Part shown: piece by piece, positions 52,190 through 59,301 of the stretch
Layout: every line of letters starts with the position of its first letter
Position numbering within the stretch: the first letter of the stretch is position 1
Origin: an uncultured Clostridia bacterium
Lineage (GTDB): Bacteria > Bacillota > Clostridia > Christensenellales > CAG-314
Reading direction: 5' to 3'
Length of the DNA: 59,301 nucleotides
Assembly: GCA_947625185.1 (NCBI GenBank)
Contig: CANQNJ010000005.1
Span: 1-59,301, forward strand
Made by a program: the position numbers and the translations under genes
Notes under the pieces: model-generated
What the model was told of the DNA's origin: nothing
Database searches by the model: none
Seen by the model: only the letters and a program-made list of their open reading frames with translations

Positions 52190-55100
52190 TTACTTAACCG
52201 ATTTGGACAAAAAAAGGGTGAATTTGTCTCCGTTGACGTCCCATTCCTTGGCGAAGTCGCCCTCTGCCGCGGGTAAAACGCTGTCGGCAAGGCAGCCGTC
52301 GGCTATCTCATCGGCGTTGGCGGCAAATACGCGCGAAAGAGCTTCGCCGGCACGATAACCGACGTTGATGTGATCGGTAACGACGAAATTACATTCCTTG
52401 CGCATAGTCTGTATCTTGCTGACTATCTCTCTGACGGTGCCCTCTTCGATAAGTTCCGGAGTAAGCGTGACGTCCAACGCCACAGTATCGCCGCGATCGG
52501 ACACGACGGAATAGCCTTCCTTGTTCTTGGAGGATATAAGCAGGTCGTCCTCGGTGACTTCCACCTTGTCCGCGCCGAAATCGAATACGTGCTTGCCGCC
52601 GTTTCGGACGTGTTCCACCACCTCGCGCGCTTTGGCGCCGAGGTTCATAAGCGTCTCGCGTATCTTGCCGAGCAGCTTGCCGTACTTGGGGCCGAGCGTT
52701 TTGAGCTGCGGCTTGATCTCGTAGTCGGCAAAACTTTCCGCCGACTCAACGGGGATAAGCTCCTTGACGTTTAGTTCGCTCTTGATGACGTCGGACATTT
52801 CGTCGTCTATCTCGCCGTCGGTAGCCACATACATACGCGCAAGCGGCTGACGGTTCTTGACGTTGGCGGCATTGCGGGCGCTGCGTCCCAGAACGACCAA
52901 GTCCAATACCTTCTCCATGGTCTTGTTGAGATGACGATCGATGTAACGCTTGTCCGCCTTGGGGAAGTCGCACAGATGTACGCTGATGGGCGCGTCGTCG
53001 AAACAATTTGCCGTTATGTTGCGGTAAATGCTCTCGGTGATGAAGGGCACAAAGGGCGCAGCCGTCTTGACAAGCGTATCCAATACCGTATACAGGGTCA
53101 TATACGCCGCTTCCTTGTCCGCGGTCCACTCGCTGCCCCAATAGCGCTCGCGGCAACGGCGGACGTACCAATTGGACAACATATCCGTAAAGCGTTCTAT
53201 CGCGCGCGCGGATTCCGTTATCTCGTATCTGCTCAAACCCGCGTCTACCGTCTCTACAAGTTGATTGACTTCGGACAGTATCCACTTGTCCATAAGGGTA
53301 AGTTTGCACTTGCCGAGGTCGTACTTGCTCGGATCGAAATCGTCTATATCGGCATACAACACATAGAAAGCATATGTGTTCCACAGCGTGCCGAGGAACT
53401 TGCGCTGAGTCTCGCTGACCGCCTCGTCATAATATCTGCTCGGCAACCAGGGCGAACTTGACGTGTAGAAATACCACCTTACGGCGTCGGCGCCCTGCTT
53501 GTTGAAGCTGTCCCACGGATCCACCACATTGCCCTTGTGCTTGGACATCTTGACGCCGTGTTCGTCGCCTACCAACCCCAACACTATGCAGTTGCGGAAA
53601 GGCGCCTTGTGAAACAGCAGCGTAGACACCGCTATCAGCACATAAAACCATCCGCGCGTCTGATCCACCGCTTCGCTTATGAAATCGGCGGGGAAATTGC
53701 GCTCGAACAGTTCTTTGTTTTCAAACGGATAGTGGAATTGCGCATAGGGCATACTGCCGCTGTCGAACCAGCAGTCTATTACCTCCGGCGTGCGCACGAA
53801 GTCCCCGCCGCAATCGCATTTCCAGGTGCATTGGTCTATAAACGGACGATGCAATTCGATATTCTCATCGCAGCCGCATTTTTCCGCAAGCTCACGCCTG
53901 CTGCCTATAACGTGCAATTTGCCGCATTTGTTGCATATCCACACAGGCAACGGCGTCCCCCAATAGCGATCGCGGGAGATGCCCCAATCGATGACGTTTT
54001 CGAGGAAGTTGCCCATACGTCCGCTGCCTATCGAGGGCGGGATCCAATTGACGGAATTGTTTACCCGTATCAACTCGTCCTTGACCGCCGTCATCTTGAT
54101 GAACCAACTCTTGCGGGCATAGTAGATCAACGGTGTATCGCACCGCCAACAATAGGGATAACTGTGTTCAAACATCAATTCGGCTTGCAGCAAGCCGCGG
54201 TTTTTGAGATCGCGCAGGATAAGCTTGTCGGCGTCCTTGCAGAACATGCCTGTAAGCTCTCCGCAACCGTCGACGAACTTGCCGTCCTCTCCCACGAGTT
54301 GCACGAAGGGTAGATTGTAGCGGCGGCCGACGTTGGAGTCGTCCTCGCCGAAAGCGGGAGCGATATGCACTATGCCCGTGCCGTCGGTAAGAGTGACGTA
54401 GCCGTCGTTGGTGACGTAATAGCAATCGCTGTCGGACACGTCGGCGTATGTGTACAACGGTTTGTAATGCACGCGCTCGTATGCGCTGCCCTTGCGGCAG
54501 TCCACGACGGTATATGTGCCCTCTTCGAAATGCTTGGAGACAAGCTCCTTGGCAAGGATATAACGCGCGCCGTCCTGCTCTATGGTAACGTAGTCGTACT
54601 CGGCATTCATACAAAGCGCGACATTGCTCGGCAGCGTCCACGGTGTCGTGGTCCAGGCAAGGAAATATGTGTTGGGTCGGTCGAGCAGCTCGAAACGCGC
54701 GACGGCGGACTTCTCCTTGACGTCCTTGTAACCCTGCGCCACTTCGTGCGAACTGAGCGCCGTGCCGCAACGGGGGCAATAGGGGACGATCTTGAACCCT
54801 TTGTACAACAAGCCCTTGTCGTAGATGGTTTTCAGCGCCCACCACTCGCTCTCTATGTAGCTGTCGTCATAGGTAACGTAAGGATGCTCCATATCCGCCC
54901 AATACGCCACGCGATCGGACAGTTCCTCCCACTCGCCCTTGTATTTCCAGACGGACTCCTTGCATTTCTTTACAAACGGTTCGATGCCGTACTCTTCTAT
55001 CTGCTTCTTGCCGTTGATTCCGAGCTGCTTTTCCACTTCCAACTCGACGGGCAGACCGTGAGTATCCCATCCCGCCTTGCGCAGGACGCGCTTGCCCTTC

Positions 55101-55321
55101 ATCACCTGATAGCGCGGTATGAGATCCTTGATGGAACGCGTCAAGACGTGCCCTATATGCGGCTTGCCGTTTGCCGTCGGAGGACCGTCGTAGAAGGTGA
55201 AATTGCCGTCGCCCTTTGCGGCGGTCTGCTCGAATATCTTGTTGTCTTTCCAAAAGCGGAGAACGCTCAATTCTCTGTCAACGAAGTTCAACGAACTGTC
55301 TACCTTGGTATATTTGGACAT
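52190..55321 (-). CDS. ileS: isoleucyl-tRNA synthetase
   Basis: A 1043-residue class I synthetase charging tRNA-Ile. The HIGH motif reads KPHIGHVL, the KMSKS motif VKMSKHKGN, and the editing domain contains LAWTTTPWTLPSN and DGTGIVHIAPAFGEDD. The anticodon-binding and C-terminal regions are complete. WDTHGLPVE and SHEVAQGY with KMSKHKGN resemble the type II (eukaryote-like) bacterial subgroup. ATG 55321 has AAGGAG 8 bases upstream; the longer frame lies in the leader. A T-box riboswitch with a terminator controls it. Confidence 0.97.
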   Translation of the reverse strand: MSKYTKVDSSLNFVDRELSVLRFWKDNKIFEQTAAKGDGNFTFYDGPPTANGKPHIGHVLTRSIKDLIPRYQVMKGKRVLRKAGWDTHGLPVELEVEKQLGINGKKQIEEYGIEPFVKKCKESVWKYKGEWEELSDRVAYWADMEHPYVTYDDSYIESEWWALKTIYDKGLLYKGFKIVPYCPRCGTALSSHEVAQGYKDVKEKSAVARFELLDRPNTYFLAWTTTPWTLPSNVALCMNAEYDYVTIEQDGARYILAKELVSKHFEEGTYTVVDCRKGSAYERVHYKPLYTYADVSDSDCYYVTNDGYVTLTDGTGIVHIAPAFGEDDSNVGRRYNLPFVQLVGEDGKFVDGCGELTGMFCKDADKLILRDLKNRGLLQAELMFEHSYPYCWRCDTPLIYYARKSWFIKMTAVKDELIRVNNSVNWIPPSIGSGRMGNFLENVIDWGISRDRYWGTPLPVWICNKCGKLHVIGSRRELAEKCGCDENIELHRPFIDQCTWKCDCGGDFVRTPEVIDCWFDSGSMPYAQFHYPFENKELFERNFPADFISEAVDQTRGWFYVLIAVSTLLFHKAPFRNCIVLGLVGDEHGVKMSKHKGNVVDPWDSFNKQGADAVRWYFYTSSSPWLPSRYYDEAVSETQRKFLGTLWNTYAFYVLYADIDDFDPSKYDLGKCKLTLMDKWILSEVNQLVETVDAGLSRYEITESARAIERFTDMLSNWYVRRCRERYWGSEWTADKEAAYMTLYTVLDTLVKTAAPFVPFITESIYRNITANCFDDAPISVHLCDFPKADKRYIDRHLNKTMEKVLDLVVLGRSARNAANVKNRQPLARMYVATDGEIDDEMSDVIKSELNVKELIPVESAESFADYEIKPQLKTLGPKYGKLLGKIRETLMNLGAKAREVVEHVRNGGKHVFDFGADKVEVTEDDLLISSKNKEGYSVVSDRGDTVALDVTLTPELIEEGTVREIVSKIQTMRKECNFVVTDHINVGYRAGEALSRVFAANADEIADGCLADSVLPAAEGDFAKEWDVNGDKFTLFLSKSVK

Positions 55322-55390
55322 AAAACACTCCTTTATTTGTTGAGTTTGCATTACGAATTCGGTCGGCGAACACACGGGCGCATTCCGCCG

Positions 55391-55661
55391 AAAAAAGCCG
55401 ATATGCGTTTGAAAAAAACACATACCGGCTGTGCGAAACCATTTTCAAACGGGTACGTCTGCGCATATGTGCATACGGGCAGGTTATACCGTGCGCTCAG
55501 ATAACGGAGCGCCGCCGTATTTGCCTACTGTCGTTTCGGCAAATCTACTCGCAAGGCGATAGCTTTCGGAGCAACGGGACGCGCCTTTCAGCAAACGGCG
55601 CGTTCTCTGTACGGGTTGACATCCGCAGTCTTGTCCTTACTCAAACGTATTTGTATATATC
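55391..55661 (-). promoter_or_regulatory. T-box riboswitch of ileS
   Basis: Stem I features are present on the minus strand: an AGTA stretch, CAGAGAA, GCTGAAAG in the distal loop and an ATC (Ile) specifier before CTTGCGAGTAG. Stem III is ATTTGCC/GGCAAAT. The antiterminator pairs CGTTTGAAAA (55442-55451) with TTTTCAAACG (55406-55415) and presents TGGT (55438-55441) for the ACCA end of uncharged tRNA-Ile. The competing terminator is a 14-bp stem (55416-55429 with 55397-55410) plus six T. Uncharged tRNA should switch ileS on. Confidence 0.85.
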
Positions 55662-55667
55662 GTTCCT

Positions 55668-55696
55668 ATTGTAACAAATATTACGTCCGTTTGCAA
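55668..55696 (-). promoter_or_regulatory. sigma-A promoter of ileS
   Basis: Minus-strand TTGCAA (55691-55696) and TACAAT (55668-55673) with a 17-bp spacer, giving a 340-base leader that holds the T-box. Confidence 0.75.
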
Positions 55697-55756
55697 GCGA
55701 ATTGAGACAAATTCGTCTGTCGAATACAGACGGTCCCGCATAACGCCGCAAAGCAA

Positions 55757-55789
55757 AGAGACTTGCGGCAAATATAACGGCAAGTCTCT
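55757..55789 (-). terminator. terminator of the lemA operon
   Basis: AGAGACTTGC (55757-55766) pairs with GCAAGTCTCT (55780-55789); on the minus strand TTTGCTTTG follows. Confidence 0.7.
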
Positions 55790-55837
55790 CGTATTATTCC
55801 GCAAAACGCATAGCTGCGCGTTGCCGCGCCGTAAGTA

Positions 55838-56503
55838 TCAGAAGAATACTTCCGTCGCGCGCTGCTTGACTTCCTGCGAGGCGGCGAAGGGAATACGCGT
55901 CGTATAACCTGCGCGGGCGGCGACGATCTGCTTGGTGGGCCAGGAGAATATGTCGCTGTTCCATCTGTGAACGGTGTCGTTGTATATCTCGCGGGCGGCG
56001 GTGATCTCTTTTTGCAGGTAGCTGTTCTCCTGCATAGCCTTCTGAATGGTATCCTGCGAACGCAACGTCGGATAATTCTCCAACGCGACGTTGATCTGCG
56101 CGTGCAGGTCGTCTATCTGACTGACGACGGCGTTGCGCTGTTCGTCCGTCAATGCGTTGCCGCTTCTCAGCGCGGCGATCTGCGTAAACGTCGATTTGTC
56201 GAGTTCCACAGACTTGTTGACGAGCGCGGCGGTATTCTCCAATACGCGCACGCGTTGTTCGAGATAGTTGTCTATCTGCGAGGCGTCGTGCTGCAACTTC
56301 TGTTGAAGTTTCTGCAAGTAGTTCTTGGCTCGGATCTTCATAAAGAGAAACACCACGCCGGGGATGATGCCCAATATCCACAGCAGCACCTCGAAAACGG
56401 TACTGCCAACGCCCACCTTGACGGGGATCTGCTTGGCGATCACATTTACGTCTCTGCCGTCGGGATTTACCGGACCGGTCAATTCATCGAGTTCGTTTGC
56501 CAT
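55838..56503 (-). CDS. lemA: LemA-family membrane protein
   Basis: A 221-residue protein with one membrane helix (VFEVLLWILGIIPGVVFLFM, about 36-55) followed by the four-helix LemA domain: LQHDASQIDNYLEQRVRVLENTAALVNKSVE and ENYPTLRSQDTIQKAMQENSYLQKEITAAREIYNDTVHRWNSDIFSWPTKQIVA. The N-terminus lies outside or in the cytoplasm depending on orientation, which is unknown for the family. It follows the 575-residue membrane protein gene by 75 bases in the same unit. LemA proteins often accompany partner membrane proteins; their biochemical role is not settled. Confidence 0.92.
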   Translation of the reverse strand: MANELDELTGPVNPDGRDVNVIAKQIPVKVGVGSTVFEVLLWILGIIPGVVFLFMKIRAKNYLQKLQQKLQHDASQIDNYLEQRVRVLENTAALVNKSVELDKSTFTQIAALRSGNALTDEQRNAVVSQIDDLHAQINVALENYPTLRSQDTIQKAMQENSYLQKEITAAREIYNDTVHRWNSDIFSWPTKQIVAARAGYTTRIPFAASQEVKQRATEVFF

Positions 56504-56578
56504 AATTATTGTCTCCTTTTATATATTTTGCGGCAAAAATTGCGATATGGGTCGCGATTTTTGCAAAACAGCCTTACG

Positions 56579-58306
56579 TCAGGTCAATTGCGCCCGTATG
56601 CCGCCGACGAATAGCGCGCCGTCGTTGTTCTCGGCGTTGAACTGCTCGCGAGTGACGTCCAACGATTGCATAATTATATCCGTTGTCTGTTCGAGCGGTT
56701 CGTACAATATCCAAGGGACGGGCACCTCGTAGGTGCGTCCGTTGCGGCAAAGCACGGGGACAATCGCCACCTGCGGCACCGCCTCGAAACTGTGCGCGGT
56801 GATATGCGCCGTGGTAGAGTCTTTGCCCACCACAGTCTGCGCCTTTACGATGAGTTCCGTCGCCGTTGAGGGGTGCGCAAGCAACTTGGGGTCGAAGTAA
56901 TTCGCCACCGATTCCGCCTCCCAATTGCCTATGTTGCCGAGCTTTTCGCAGACGCCGAATTTCTCCGCGGGATCTTGCTGCATATACAGCGGTATACTGA
57001 ACAACGGCGCGAAATCGAAATACAGCGAACGGAAGTAATCGCAATTGAAATCGACGAATTTGTTCCGCGCCTTTGCCAGGTCGTAATGGATAAACGTCGT
57101 CGGATTGGCGTCCAGAGCCAACCCCGCGCCGTGCGCCGACCGAATGACGTTGACCGCGCCCAACTTGTAGAAATAGAAATCGTCGCCGTAAGGCTGCTTG
57201 CTGCGCAGCAACTGCACCATATTGCGTTGAGCGAGAGGCGTAAACATCATTCGGAACTGCATCTCGTTATCGCGATTGTCCGCGCCGAACAACACTTCGA
57301 ATTCGCTGTTGGCAAGTTTGTTGAAGGTTTCGCCGTTATTGACGGCGCGACGAGCTTTCTTTTCGAGTTCTTTCTCGCCCTTTCGCACCATACCGTCGAT
57401 CTTCTTGTCGTCGGCGTCCGCGGGGACGGTGGGTTTGCGATCGAAATGCAATTCTTCCGCCGCGTCACAGCCGTAGAAAAGATATGTTACGGGACGGTAG
57501 ACGGGCTTGGGTCTGACGACCGTAGCCACAAGCGTCTGCGATTCGGTGACGGTGTGCGAGTGTCCTTGCGAATCCCGTTCCACTCTTGTCCAGGTGACGA
57601 CGCGCGTACCCGTGTATGTAAACGGCTCCATGCTCTGCCGCAAAAAGCGCGTCAGCATAAAGGGTTTGCCGTCGCTGTTGCCGCTCTTGACGCTCACGGC
57701 GGAACTGCATTCGTCGTAGACGCCTATGTTGCAATGTTCGGTGAAGTAGGCAAGTTTGTCCTCGTCGAAATACTTGTCCAACCTGATCTGCGGCACCGTC
57801 TCGTATATAAGCTTGTCGGGAATGTGCCAATCGTACTTGGAATTGAGCGGCTGCATCTGCGCCCACGCCTTCTTCTCGATATCGGCGACTTCCTTTCGAT
57901 ATTTGTCCGCGACGGAAGCGCCTTCTTTTATGCGCTTGTTGAGTACGACGCATATGACTACTATCAGCGCAGCCGCTATCGCAACGCACAAGCATACGGT
58001 CAATATGCCCGCCCATTGAAGCGCGCCGCCTGCAAGCGCAAGACAGGTTATCAGCCCGCCGACGATCAACAACACCGTCATCACGATAACAAATACCCTT
58101 ACGCCCTTCTTGGAGCGCACGGCGGCGTCCGCCTTGTTAAACTTGGCAAGAGCCTTGTCGCGCTCGGACATCAACGCCGCGTTTTCTTCCGGAGAGACGC
58201 CCGATTGCTTTACGAGTTCGTCAAAATACCGTTCGGCAAGCTCTCTGTGCTTGTCGCGATACTGCTCGAAATAGGACTTGACCGGCTCCAAAATAGCTTC
58301 GTCCAT
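56579..58306 (-). CDS. large membrane protein of unknown function, partner of LemA
   Basis: A 575-residue protein with an N-terminal coiled-coil-like region (about 1-65), two membrane helices (VRVFVIVMTVLLIVGGLITCLAL and GILTVCLCVAIAAALIVVICVVL) and a long C-terminal soluble domain. That domain includes VVTWTRVERDSQGHSHTVTESQTL, RRAVNNGETFNKLANSEFEVLFGADNRDNE and FMMFTPLAQRN-like segments, reminiscent of DUF3137-type proteins that also sit beside lemA. I do not recognise an active site. It is first in the lemA unit, with a strong promoter and AAGGAGG 5 bases before ATG 58306. Confidence 0.75.
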   Translation of the reverse strand: MDEAILEPVKSYFEQYRDKHRELAERYFDELVKQSGVSPEENAALMSERDKALAKFNKADAAVRSKKGVRVFVIVMTVLLIVGGLITCLALAGGALQWAGILTVCLCVAIAAALIVVICVVLNKRIKEGASVADKYRKEVADIEKKAWAQMQPLNSKYDWHIPDKLIYETVPQIRLDKYFDEDKLAYFTEHCNIGVYDECSSAVSVKSGNSDGKPFMLTRFLRQSMEPFTYTGTRVVTWTRVERDSQGHSHTVTESQTLVATVVRPKPVYRPVTYLFYGCDAAEELHFDRKPTVPADADDKKIDGMVRKGEKELEKKARRAVNNGETFNKLANSEFEVLFGADNRDNEMQFRMMFTPLAQRNMVQLLRSKQPYGDDFYFYKLGAVNVIRSAHGAGLALDANPTTFIHYDLAKARNKFVDFNCDYFRSLYFDFAPLFSIPLYMQQDPAEKFGVCEKLGNIGNWEAESVANYFDPKLLAHPSTATELIVKAQTVVGKDSTTAHITAHSFEAVPQVAIVPVLCRNGRTYEVPVPWILYEPLEQTTDIIMQSLDVTREQFNAENNDGALFVGGIRAQLT

Positions 58307-58379
58307 TTTGCCTCCTTTGCGTCAAACAGCCGATTGCCGACTTCGCCGTGGCGAAACGCAATAACGCCCGTCAACTTGT

Positions 58380-58408
58380 ATAATATCACCGCGCGGCGGC
58401 ATTGTCAA
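58380..58408 (-). promoter_or_regulatory. sigma-A promoter of the lemA unit
   Basis: Minus-strand TTGACA (58403-58408) and TATTAT (58380-58385) with a 17-bp spacer. Confidence 0.78.
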
Positions 58409-58527
58409 TAATTGCAGGCAAAGTCTTGTTGCATATATACAACAACTATATAAAACAATTACGCCGCAAATGCGACGTAAAAGCTATTTTGACTATTTAA
58501 GCACGGGATACAGCAAAACACAAAATA

Positions 58528-58593
58528 TGCGCTTGCGTCCCGTCAGGGGTCGGTTGCACAGTCAACCGTACGGACGTGCGTTTGGTCGGGGCT
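58528..58593 (+). repeat. structured intergenic element, fragment (copy F)
   Basis: Only the inner part of the CCGACCAA...TTGGTCGG module remains (TGCGCTTGCG, CCCGTCAGGGG, GGTTGCACAGTCAACC, TTTGGTCGG), in the same orientation as the full copies. It abuts the stop codon of the DUF896 gene. Confidence 0.8.
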
Positions 58594-58797
58594 TTATTTC
58601 TTGTGCAGTTTGCGCTCGTTGCCCTTGTCGTCCACGATGTACACATTGTCCAGCGTGGCTTCCGCAGCCCGCCGCCATTCCGCGATGTACTCGCGGCGCA
58701 GGCGAAATTGCTCGTCCTTTTCCTCCGGGGTAAGTCCCTCCGGCGTCTTGGACTTGCGCGCCAACTCGTTTATTCTGTCGATCTTGCTCTGTTCCAT
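58594..58797 (-). CDS. DUF896 (YnzC-like) protein
   Basis: A 67-residue protein with the family's ERINELARKSKTPEGLTPEEKDEQ-type start (here DRINELARKSKTPEGLT) and RLRREYIAEWRRA, a small three-helix or helical-hairpin fold seen in B. subtilis YnzC. Function is unknown; in Bacillus relatives it is linked to the SOS operon. ATG 58797 has AAGG motifs upstream, and conservation begins at that residue, so the longer frame is rejected. It is monocistronic, and its 3' end is formed by a fragment of the structured repeat. Confidence 0.88.
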   Translation of the reverse strand: MEQSKIDRINELARKSKTPEGLTPEEKDEQFRLRREYIAEWRRAAEATLDNVYIVDDKGNERKLHKK

Positions 58798-58895
58798 AAC
58801 CTTTACCTTGGTTAAATTATAACACCGCCCCGCCCGACCGTCAAGAAAAAGTTGTCGTTCGCCCCGCAAAACGAAAGCAGAAAGCATCAAATAGT

Positions 58896-58929
58896 TAAGG
58901 GCGACAAGACAATGTGCTTGCCGCCCTTA
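58896..58929 (-). terminator. hairpin between the repeat-protein remnant and the DUF896 gene
   Basis: TAAGGGCG-A-CAAG pairs with CTTG-C-CGCCCTTA, a strong stem; the T tract is poor. It would end transcription of the leucine-rich remnant. Confidence 0.6.
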
Positions 58930-59000
58930 TTATGTCAATTTGCTATGCGTTGCTCCGCCACACGCTGTTGAAACGTGGTGCGGTCACGCACTTGCTCACT

Positions 59001-59255
59001 TCACATATCTTCCTCTTTCCAGACAGTGGGTTTGCCGTCCACCCAACGCCAATAATTACCAACATCGCTACTTGGCTTATCGGCACTGTAATAATAGCGG
59101 TCGGCACTTGTCAAATTGTAATTGTATTTATCGATTTGAATTTGCGTCCACTGCGCCTCGCTTCCACCGTAATAGACGTCTTGCAAGTTGCTGCAACCGG
59201 AGAAAGCACCTTCATTTAACCCTGTTACGGAGTTATCCGAGCAAATAAATAATTT
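59001..59255 (-). pseudogene. C-terminal remnant of a BspA-like leucine-rich repeat surface protein
   Basis: The frame reads one LRR_5-type unit (VTGLNEGAFSGCSNLQDVYYGGS) followed by the typical C-terminal tail with YYYSADKPSSD and NYWRWVDGKPTVWKEE. An in-frame TAA at 59256-59258 lies immediately upstream and there is no start codon with a ribosome site, so only the last 85 codons of a much longer gene remain. Full-length relatives are secreted proteins with many leucine-rich repeats. The region upstream has been replaced by the plus-strand gene's leader. Confidence 0.75.
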
Positions 59256-59271
59256 TTAAGGAGAAACAACA

Positions 59272-59301
59272 ATGGAAAAAGCAAAGCAAAAACAAGAAGC
59301 A
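59272..59301 (+). CDS. start of a plus-strand gene (cut by window edge)
   Basis: Ten codons (MEKAKQKQEA) follow a strong ribosome site, AAGGAG, 7 bases before the ATG. The product cannot be identified from so short a lysine- and glutamine-rich start. Confidence 0.6.
   Translation, partial: MEKAKQKQEA

Overview
The window looks like chromosomal DNA from an uncultured, probably gut-dwelling member of the Clostridia (Bacillota). The supporting evidence is sigma-A promoters with a 17-bp spacer, AGGAGG-type ribosome binding sites, a T-box leader on ileS, the GGGtGRT/NifU-like pair, a very long BadF/HgdC-type activase, BspA-like leucine-rich remnants and many lipoproteins. Base composition is near 50% GC. 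Genus-level placement cannot be made from the sequence alone.

Region by region. 1-2.4 kb: the start of a lipoprotein gene, a patatin-like lipase, tRNA-Gln(CTG), and direct repeats of the tRNA 3' end interleaved with a structured repeat element. 2.4-6.6 kb: a 1402-aa activase/dehydratase-like protein. 6.9-30.1 kb: a carbohydrate locus, almost entirely on the minus strand. It has three transcription units: (i) lipoprotein binding protein, two permeases, two GH65 phosphorylases and beta-phosphoglucomutase; (ii) a beta-helix (GH28/GH49-like) lipoprotein and a membrane-anchored surface protein; (iii) a second beta-helix lipoprotein and an extended MalK-type ATPase. Between (i) and (ii) lie an AraC-type response regulator, a LytS-like sensor kinase, a kinase-less sensor protein and a toxin-antitoxin pair. 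The likely scheme is surface cleavage of an alpha-glucan, import of short oligosaccharides, phosphorolysis to beta-glucose 1-phosphate and isomerisation to glucose 6-phosphate. All three units carry the same bipartite operator at exactly the same distance from the -10 box.

30.3-45.9 kb is largely housekeeping: udk, a tyrosine-phosphatase-like protein, a Cys/His-repeat lipoprotein, GGGtGRT plus its NifU-like partner, the operon nth-oxidoreductase-obgE-yhbY-yfcE, DUF3343 divergent from a cysteine desulfurase, and an rRNA methyltransferase overlapping an aberrant NagA. 46-59.3 kb holds a surface protein, an MntP/YtaF-like membrane protein, a pseudouridine synthase, a second methyltransferase, a zinc-ribbon membrane protein, ileS with its T-box, lemA with a large membrane partner, a DUF896 protein, a leucine-rich-repeat remnant and the first codons of a plus-strand gene.

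Two signals stand out. The first is the operator shared by three promoters, probably the site of the locus's own AraC-type regulator. The second is a family of modular, hairpin-rich intergenic elements (five near-complete copies plus two fragments, all complete copies in the same orientation), with terminal inverted repeats beginning GGCTCT. Both methyltransferase genes also have sigma-A promoters placed so that their mRNAs should be leaderless.
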